From NCBI GenBank assembly GCA_964588495.1, contig CAZPPS010000010.1, positions 9,457 through 73,456 on the forward strand: 64,000 nt of DNA, in the 5' to 3' direction. The DNA is from CAVPKN01 sp964588495 (lineage in GTDB: Bacteria; Chlamydiota; Chlamydiia; Chlamydiales; JAAKFR01). Positions 58,930 through 64,000 of this stretch are shown here, piece after piece. How positions within the stretch are numbered: position 1 is the first letter of the stretch; each line of letters opens with the position of its first letter. A program made the position numbers and the translations under genes. The notes under the pieces were generated by a model. The model did not search any database. It worked only from the letters and a program-made list of their open reading frames with translations, and was not told the origin of the DNA.

Positions 58930-59568
58930 ATGTTAGAAGAAATTGTTCCTTTAGATCCGGTACACTTTTTTGCGTTTCAGTTTGATTGCCATCAAACTAA
59001 AGACAAAAATCTGGAAAAAAAACACCATCTTCCTGACCTGTCTCAGTTCTATGAGAGCAAAGCCTTTGCCGATGTTGCAATTGGATGGAATCCCAAGGGG
59101 ATCCACGTTCAGGTCGATGTGAATGGCAAGTTTGATCAGCCCGATTTTCCCAATATTGGAGAAGCCGATTCCATTGAGCTTTTTTTTGACACGCGCGATG
59201 TCAAAACAACAGGTTATGTGACACGGTTTTGCCACCATTTCTTTTTTTTGCCGGCTCCCTTGCACTCTGATGGTGAAACAATTGAAGCGGGTGAGATCAC
59301 GCGCATGCGCGCAGATGATGCCCACCCTCTTTGTGAGGCCTCTCAATTGGAAGTAAAGGGGATTGCCAGCAAAAAAAATACCGTTGTTAACATTTTCATT
59401 CCCTCAGAATGTCTGAATGGCTATGATCCGCTTCAATTTGATCGGCTTGGTTTTACCTACCGCATTAATCGGACAGGTGATCGGCATCAGCTTTTTTCTG
59501 CAAGCGATGCTGATTTTCCCATAGAGAATCAACCCTCTTTATGGGCCAGCTTGAAACTATTAAAATGA
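58930..59568 (+). CDS. Hypothetical protein with DOMON/CBM9-like beta-sandwich
   Basis: The 212-residue protein has no signal peptide. ADVAIGWNPKGIHVQVDVNG, EADSIELFFDTRDVKTTGYV, FLPAPLHSDG and RLGFTYRINRTGDRHQLFSA resemble the DOMON/CBM9-like sugar-binding fold (WNxxGL..V.V, D.iElf.D.R). Position before gcsH fits C. trachomatis CT283 (memory). Ligand and role unknown. Confidence 0.7.
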   Translation: MLEEIVPLDPVHFFAFQFDCHQTKDKNLEKKHHLPDLSQFYESKAFADVAIGWNPKGIHVQVDVNGKFDQPDFPNIGEADSIELFFDTRDVKTTGYVTRFCHHFFFLPAPLHSDGETIEAGEITRMRADDAHPLCEASQLEVKGIASKKNTVVNIFIPSECLNGYDPLQFDRLGFTYRINRTGDRHQLFSASDADFPIENQPSLWASLKLLK

Positions 59569-59574
59569 GGGATA

Positions 59575-59937
59575 ATGAGATTTAGCGAGACGCACGAATG
59601 GGTAAAAGTTGAAGGGGAAAGTGCTAAAGTGGGCATTTCCGATTATGCCCAAAAAGAACTGGGCGAAATTGTCTATGTCGAGCTCCCAAAGCTCAACAGC
59701 ACTTTAAAAGCCCACGATCTCGCCGTTGTTCTCGAATCAACAAAAGCTGCTGTCGATATCTATTCCCCCGTTTCAGGAAAAGTCACCGCCATCAACGAAC
59801 AACTCAAAGACAACCCGCAGCTCGTTAACAGCTCTGCCGAATCAGATGGCTGGCTATTTGAAGTCACTCTTGTAAATCCAAAAGAGCTCGACTCCCTCCT
59901 CGACCAAAAGCAATACAACACTTCGCTCGGCAGCTAG
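59575..59937 (+). CDS. gcsH: Glycine cleavage system H protein
   Basis: The 120-residue lipoyl protein begins MRFSETHEWVKVEGESAKVG and carries the lipoylated lysine in VVLESTKAAVDIYSPVSGKV (Lys57). The other glycine-cleavage proteins are not in view. In chlamydiae GcsH may serve as a lipoyl carrier; lplA lies 6 kb upstream. It follows the CBM9-like gene by 6 bases. Corresponds to CT282. Confidence 0.93.
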   Translation: MRFSETHEWVKVEGESAKVGISDYAQKELGEIVYVELPKLNSTLKAHDLAVVLESTKAAVDIYSPVSGKVTAINEQLKDNPQLVNSSAESDGWLFEVTLVNPKELDSLLDQKQYNTSLGS

Positions 59938-59962
59938 TTTTTTTTGTATAAAACCTTCGTGC

Positions 59963-60065
59963 AAATTCAACACAAAGACGCAAAGGTACAAAGAGATTGA
60001 AAGCCGAAAGGTGCTACCTTTTTTATTCTCTTTTCTTTGTGTCTTTGCCTCTTCGTGTTGAATGA
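59963..60065 (+). repeat. Intergenic palindrome, family A, copy 7
   Basis: AAATTCAACACAAAGACGCA on the left and TGCCTCTTCGTGTTGAATGA on the right flank an AT-rich loop with GAAAGCCGAAAGG. The rest of the gap to 60273 is AT-rich with no supported gene; it may contain the promoter for the F-box cluster. Confidence 0.8.
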
Positions 60066-60273
60066 TTGTAACATCCTAAATTCGAGAGTGATAAAGTACA
60101 TTTATTTTCTAGCAGGGAGGATGATAGCACTCGTTCGCTTTTTCTTTCTGGAGGCTTGTTCTCTCGATTATCCTCGTTCTTGTATCATAAAGATATTATT
60201 TTGTTTTGGTCTTGTAATCAAAAAGATATTTTACTATAACATCCGTCTCATTATTTTTAATTGGCTTTGATGG

Positions 60274-61653
60274 ATGATCAACCGTGTGGGTGCTATGCCG
60301 AGCAAGGGCACAGCAGTATATTTCGAAATAAAAAAAAATGAAGTTACAGAAACTGTGCTGCCCATCATCAAAGCGTACACAGGCACTGTTAAATCCTCGA
60401 AAAAAGAATTTTCGGTGTTGGATCTCACAGACAATGATCTGTATGTCATTTTCTTACATCTCTTTGATTGTCTCGATCATCAAACTATGCTCGATTTAGC
60501 TTCTGTTTGTAGGCGCTGGTCTCACGGTATCATGGGCTTTTATCAATCCAATGAACTCCGTTTGTTGGAAGGGATGATTAAGATTTGCATGCCAAGCTGT
60601 GAAGAGGCTCTCAACAAAGCAGCATCAGAAAAAATCACTACTGCTCAGACATTGCACGATTTAGAGCGGACAGTCATCAGCTTCGTTTCAGAGGATCTAA
60701 AAATCAATGAAATGACGCTTTCTGAATTATATAGTTTACAAACAAGGCTTAGAGAAAAGGCTTTTCCCAATTATCTCATGGCTTATATTTGCCAACTCAT
60801 AATAGGCAAGTTACAAATGGATTATATGACGGAGGGTCCAAACATTCTCAATTTGTGCGGACTTATGGGACAAATTTTTAGATTATTGAGTTTTAAGCAT
60901 TATTCATTAGCAATAGATGAATGGGATTCTGTTATTGGAATTGATAAAGGATTTGTTTCAATTTTTACGGATGTCATTTTGAAAATGAAAAATTTGGATA
61001 AAGCCTTTGATTTAATGGAAAGGTTGAAGATCGAGGCCGTCCGATTTTCTGAAATCATTGTATCCAAGCAGAAAGATTTACTAGTCAGGTTCATGGAATT
61101 GGGTCAGATTAGAGAAGTCATCAAGCAGCTGGAAAAGCTCAAGGTAGATTGGTGTAACAACTTTTCCGAATATTGTTTCTGGCGCTGTTCTCTTAAAAAT
61201 TTCGAATTTATTTCTGTAACAGAAAATAAAATTATTAAACTGCATCAATTAAAGAGTATTTGCCTTCTTGAAATCGGCCACAACAAGATTCATACAATGA
61301 ATCAGATCATCCAATGCCTAGCCAAAATTACTGTAAGTAAGTTTGAGCATCCCGTGATCCTTGAACTCCACTTGAGGCTATGTCATGATATCTTGAAAAC
61401 CTGTATGGATCTAAAATTTTTCCCTGACTTGAAATACCTTAAGATATTTATCGATCATTATTTGGGTCTCGAAAAAATCAATCGGGAAGATTTTCAGTAT
61501 TATTTCCACAGAGAGGCCCTTCTTGCGCTTTATGCAAAAGTACAGGCCATTTGGCGCATCCCCTCTTCTTCCAAAACAGAAGAAATCACGAAAGCAAATG
61601 CCGCCTGGGATTTGCAAAGGCCCATCAAGCTCTTACTGAGCAGATATAAGTAA
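60274..61653 (+). CDS. F-box-like domain protein, tandem copy 1
   Basis: The 459-residue protein has an F-box-like segment at about residues 47-90 (FSVLDLTDNDLYVIFLHLFD then LASVCRRWSH), matching LPxE..x.IFxxL...DL..LxxVCKxW. The rest is helical with repeated Leu/Lys-rich pieces and no recognised substrate-binding domain. Amoeba-associated chlamydiae encode many F-box proteins thought to redirect host SCF ubiquitin ligases (established for the group in my memory). No signal peptide, so type III secretion is inferred. Start ATG 60274; a later ATG (60295) is possible. Confidence 0.72.
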   Translation: MINRVGAMPSKGTAVYFEIKKNEVTETVLPIIKAYTGTVKSSKKEFSVLDLTDNDLYVIFLHLFDCLDHQTMLDLASVCRRWSHGIMGFYQSNELRLLEGMIKICMPSCEEALNKAASEKITTAQTLHDLERTVISFVSEDLKINEMTLSELYSLQTRLREKAFPNYLMAYICQLIIGKLQMDYMTEGPNILNLCGLMGQIFRLLSFKHYSLAIDEWDSVIGIDKGFVSIFTDVILKMKNLDKAFDLMERLKIEAVRFSEIIVSKQKDLLVRFMELGQIREVIKQLEKLKVDWCNNFSEYCFWRCSLKNFEFISVTENKIIKLHQLKSICLLEIGHNKIHTMNQIIQCLAKITVSKFEHPVILELHLRLCHDILKTCMDLKFFPDLKYLKIFIDHYLGLEKINREDFQYYFHREALLALYAKVQAIWRIPSSSKTEEITKANAAWDLQRPIKLLLSRYK

Positions 61654-61734
61654 TTTCTAAATTAATAAAAAATTAACTTGATATTAATAATTAATTATAA
61701 TATAATTATTTCAAAATTTTACATTGGATTCTTT

Positions 61735-63297
61735 ATGAGTGTTAATAAAACGGAAAGTGGTTCACATTCAAATCCCGTATTTGCGGAAGAAGTTACAGAA
61801 AAGCCTAGGCAAGAAGTCGCAGAGGTTGCTTTGACGATTGTGAATGCTGACCAACCTGGAGTCTCGGGGAAAAAATTTAGCGTCAGTGACTTAAGCGATC
61901 AAGATCAATACTGTATCTTTGAAAATCTGACTGTCACACTGAATGATGGGAAGGAAAATCTAAATCTTGCGTGCGTTTGCAAATCCTGGTCTAAAAATGC
62001 ATTTGGTTTTGTGAGAGCCAATGAGTTGGGGCAGCTTAAAAAAATAATCACGCTCTGCTGCAAAGAAGGGGCCGAAGTACTCAATCACACAGCAGAAGAA
62101 AGGTTGAGTCAAGCTGCTACATTACGAGAATTAGAGCTTGCAGTTGAATATTTCATACTGAATGAACTGAAGATATCGGAAATGTCTGTTGAATCCTTGA
62201 CCCAACTGCAAACGGATATTGGAGGCTGTTCTAAATATATTCAGGCCTTCGTGTGTCAAGTTATCATTGGCAAGCTAAAAGCCGAAATTGAAGCTTGTTA
62301 CAAAGATAACGACTCGGTGTCCAAAAATGACATCGAAACGATGAGGCAAGAATTCAGTGGTAAGGAGGATCCAAATTACGACAGCCCTTATATGGATGAG
62401 GAAACCAAGCTAGCGATTAAGTGTACAATGTTTATTAGACAAAACCATATAAAAATTTTAAATTACATACTTGAATTGACTAAATTAGGTGATCTTTCTA
62501 AGGCAATTAATGAAGTCGAGAGCTTAAGTCATCTAGTGTGCATAAGCTACTGGGCCGATGAAAGCCAAAAATTGGTGTATTCCATAATCGCAGAAGCTAG
62601 TCTAAAGAAGAATAATTTTGAAAAAGCCTGGCAATTAATTGAAAAAATATCAGCTGAAATACCTCATATGGATATGGATGATGATGAAGGTGATTACGAA
62701 AACGTAATGCAGGCGCTGGTATCACTATTTTGTAGTTGCGTGGATTCAGGTCAAATCGAACGAGCTGTGAAACTGATTGAAGGAAGTAATTTAAATGACG
62801 AGAAGTTTCATTTAGTTACTGCAAATTGTTTCTTTCGCCTGAGTTTAAAGAGTTATAATAATGTATTGGCTTTGAATAAAAATATTAATAAGCCTTTGGT
62901 TATGAAACTATATTTAGATTCTTTATTTTCTGATAGAGGGCTAAGTTTGAGTAGTGATCAAATTGCAGAGCTCATTCTTAATCAATCCCCGAAGATTTAT
63001 GAAACTGAAAATGCAGATTTGTCAGCGATTTGCGACATACTTCAAAGGTGTTTAGAAGACAAATATCTGGGAAGCTTAAAAGTTGTATTTGACAGAATGA
63101 AATTAATCGAACAGAAAGATCCTGCATTATTTACTGATAGGTTCATTAATCGCTTAGCTGTTCTGTATGGCAGTCTTAAAGAAAAATCCAGAATGGTTAG
63201 CATGAAATCCACTCCGGAATCGGAGGCGCAAGAAGCTCTTACAAGCGAGTTGTTGCAACAGACAAAGGCTTGGTTGGGCAAATACAGACTGAAATGA
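61735..63297 (+). CDS. F-box-like domain protein, tandem copy 2
   Basis: The 520-residue protein has the F-box-like segment at about 48-92 (KFSVSDLSDQDQYCIFENL, then LACVCKSWSKNAF). The first 230 residues align with tandem copy 1, and more closely with copy 3, down to conserved RANEL and YIQ...C motifs. A cluster of Asp/Glu sits near residue 315-325 (MDMDDDEGDYEN). ATG 61735 is chosen because copy 3 starts at the same point. F-box role inferred as for copy 1. Confidence 0.72.
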   Translation: MSVNKTESGSHSNPVFAEEVTEKPRQEVAEVALTIVNADQPGVSGKKFSVSDLSDQDQYCIFENLTVTLNDGKENLNLACVCKSWSKNAFGFVRANELGQLKKIITLCCKEGAEVLNHTAEERLSQAATLRELELAVEYFILNELKISEMSVESLTQLQTDIGGCSKYIQAFVCQVIIGKLKAEIEACYKDNDSVSKNDIETMRQEFSGKEDPNYDSPYMDEETKLAIKCTMFIRQNHIKILNYILELTKLGDLSKAINEVESLSHLVCISYWADESQKLVYSIIAEASLKKNNFEKAWQLIEKISAEIPHMDMDDDEGDYENVMQALVSLFCSCVDSGQIERAVKLIEGSNLNDEKFHLVTANCFFRLSLKSYNNVLALNKNINKPLVMKLYLDSLFSDRGLSLSSDQIAELILNQSPKIYETENADLSAICDILQRCLEDKYLGSLKVVFDRMKLIEQKDPALFTDRFINRLAVLYGSLKEKSRMVSMKSTPESEAQEALTSELLQQTKAWLGKYRLK

Positions 63298-63429
63298 GAG
63301 AAGTTTAGGTCTAGGGGCTGATGAGTGTCTCGTAGCACATCGATTGTTAGTAATTAGATAGCATTCTGTAAGCAACTTGAAATCAATGGTGATTTTCTAT
63401 AGATTTTTGTTAAAAATTTATGGTTTTTT

Positions 63430-63946
63430 GTGAGTATTACTAAAACGGAAAGTGGTTCCAATACGATTACCGTACCTGTGAGCAAAACTACAGAAAAACT
63501 GGAACAAGAAGTTACAGAAACTGCTTTGTCAATTGTGAATACGGATCAAACTGGGGTTTCAGAGAAAAAATTTAGTGGCACTGACCTAAGTGATCAAGCG
63601 CAATACTGTATCTTTGAAAATTTGATTGTCATGCTGGACGGTGAGAACGGCTTGCTTAAGCTAGTGGCTTGCGTTTGCAAATCCTGGTCTAAAAATGCAT
63701 TTGTTTTTGTTAGAGCCAATGAGTTAAGGCGTGTAAAAAAAATGATCGGGTTCTGCAGCAAAGAAGAGGCCGAGGTGTTCAATCAAAAAGCAGAAGATCA
63801 GTTGAATCTAGCAGTTACGTTGCAAGAGTTAGAGCCGGTAGTTGAATGTTTCTTCTTGAATGAACTGAAGATATCTGACATGACAGTCGATTCGTTGACT
63901 CAATTGCAAACCGAAATTAAAAGCTGTCCTAGGTATATTCAGACCC
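63430..63946 (+). pseudogene. F-box-like domain protein, tandem copy 3, truncated by insertion
   Basis: From GTG 63430 the frame reads SITKTESGSNTITVPVSKTT and onward, parallel to copy 2, including KFSGTDLSDQAQYCIFENLI and VACVCKSWSKNAF. It stays similar to YIQT at about 63945, where copy 2 continues YIQAFVCQVIIGK but this copy turns into sequence resembling an insertion-sequence end. Probably a gene recently broken by an IS; the remainder may lie beyond the window. Confidence 0.7.
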
Positions 63947-64000
63947 TGACCTGCTCCCCAAAAATCGGTCCACTTAGAAATAGAGGTTCGTATAAACTTT
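63947..64000. mobile_element. Probable IS end (IS3-family-like terminal repeat)
   Basis: TGACCTGCTCCCCAAAAATC followed by GGTCCACTTAG resembles the terminal inverted repeat of IS3-family elements (TGxxCTGCxCCCxAAAxxxxGG). It starts exactly where the third F-box copy loses similarity to copy 2. The element runs out of the window, so transposase and far end are not seen. Confidence 0.55.

Noticed and set aside
60037..60270. 77-residue plus-strand frame before the F-box cluster
   Set aside because: Begins in a palindromic repeat and is AT-driven Ile/Phe/Leu-rich sequence with no start signal.

Overview
The window comes from a member of the phylum Chlamydiae, most likely an amoeba-associated (environmental) chlamydia of the Parachlamydia/Protochlamydia/Waddlia type rather than a Chlamydiaceae pathogen. 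Two runs of genes keep the order I remember from Chlamydia trachomatis. The first is lon, tsaB, rpsU, dnaJ, fused pdhA/B, comEC, a CT338-like gene, ptsH, ptsI, ybaB, dnaX (CT344 down to CT334). The second is phosphoglucomutase, rnc, radA, hemC, sod, accD, dut, ptsN, ptsN, mnmA, clpC, lplA, PLD protein, gcsH (about CT299 down to CT282). The host-interaction repertoire (F-box proteins, many bilobed hydrophobic Inc-like proteins, secreted PLDs) and the dense intergenic palindromes fit an environmental chlamydia. No rRNA, tRNA or CRISPR was seen. Locus numbers are from memory.

Layout. 0-5.3 kb: a minus-strand lon-rfaE2-rhomboid operon whose rhomboid gene has an in-frame TAG, then tsaB and a DedA protein. 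5.3-12.8 kb: one gene for a 2503-residue protein with a divergent helicase-like ATPase half. 13-26 kb: rpsU-dnaJ, fused E1 of a 2-oxoacid dehydrogenase, a Nudix hydrolase, comEC, a short HPr kinase with HPr and enzyme I, a P-loop ATPase next to a Nudix gene lacking its catalytic box, and ybaB-dnaX. 26-35 kb: a PgpH-like phosphodiesterase, an SDR, a DEAD-box helicase, then lineage-specific genes (coiled-coil proteins, a secreted gamma-glutamylcyclotransferase-like protein, Inc-like proteins). 35-47 kb: phosphoglucomutase, an Mrp/YkgJ/35-residue protein/CT296-like operon, rnc-radA-hemC, hemD, sod, accD, dut and two ptsN genes. 47-60 kb: a SnoaL-like protein, small membrane proteins, mnmA, an NHLP-type peptide precursor, clpC, lplA, tandem PLD proteins, a PpiD-like protein and gcsH. 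60-64 kb: three tandem F-box-like genes, the last apparently cut by an insertion sequence.

How genes work together. HprK, HPr, enzyme I and two PtsN proteins form a phosphotransfer cascade with no sugar permease in view, which suggests a regulatory PTS. LplA, GcsH and the PDH E1 belong to lipoate-dependent metabolism. HemC and HemD are consecutive haem steps. Lon, ClpC, DnaJ and the PpiD-like protein are quality-control factors.

The most unusual content is in four groups: (1) intergenic palindrome families, some nested inside each other and one apparently supplying the start of a secreted PLD gene; (2) an orphan NHLP-type precursor with a possible slipped core; (3) the giant helicase-like protein; (4) the F-box cluster with its interrupted member.
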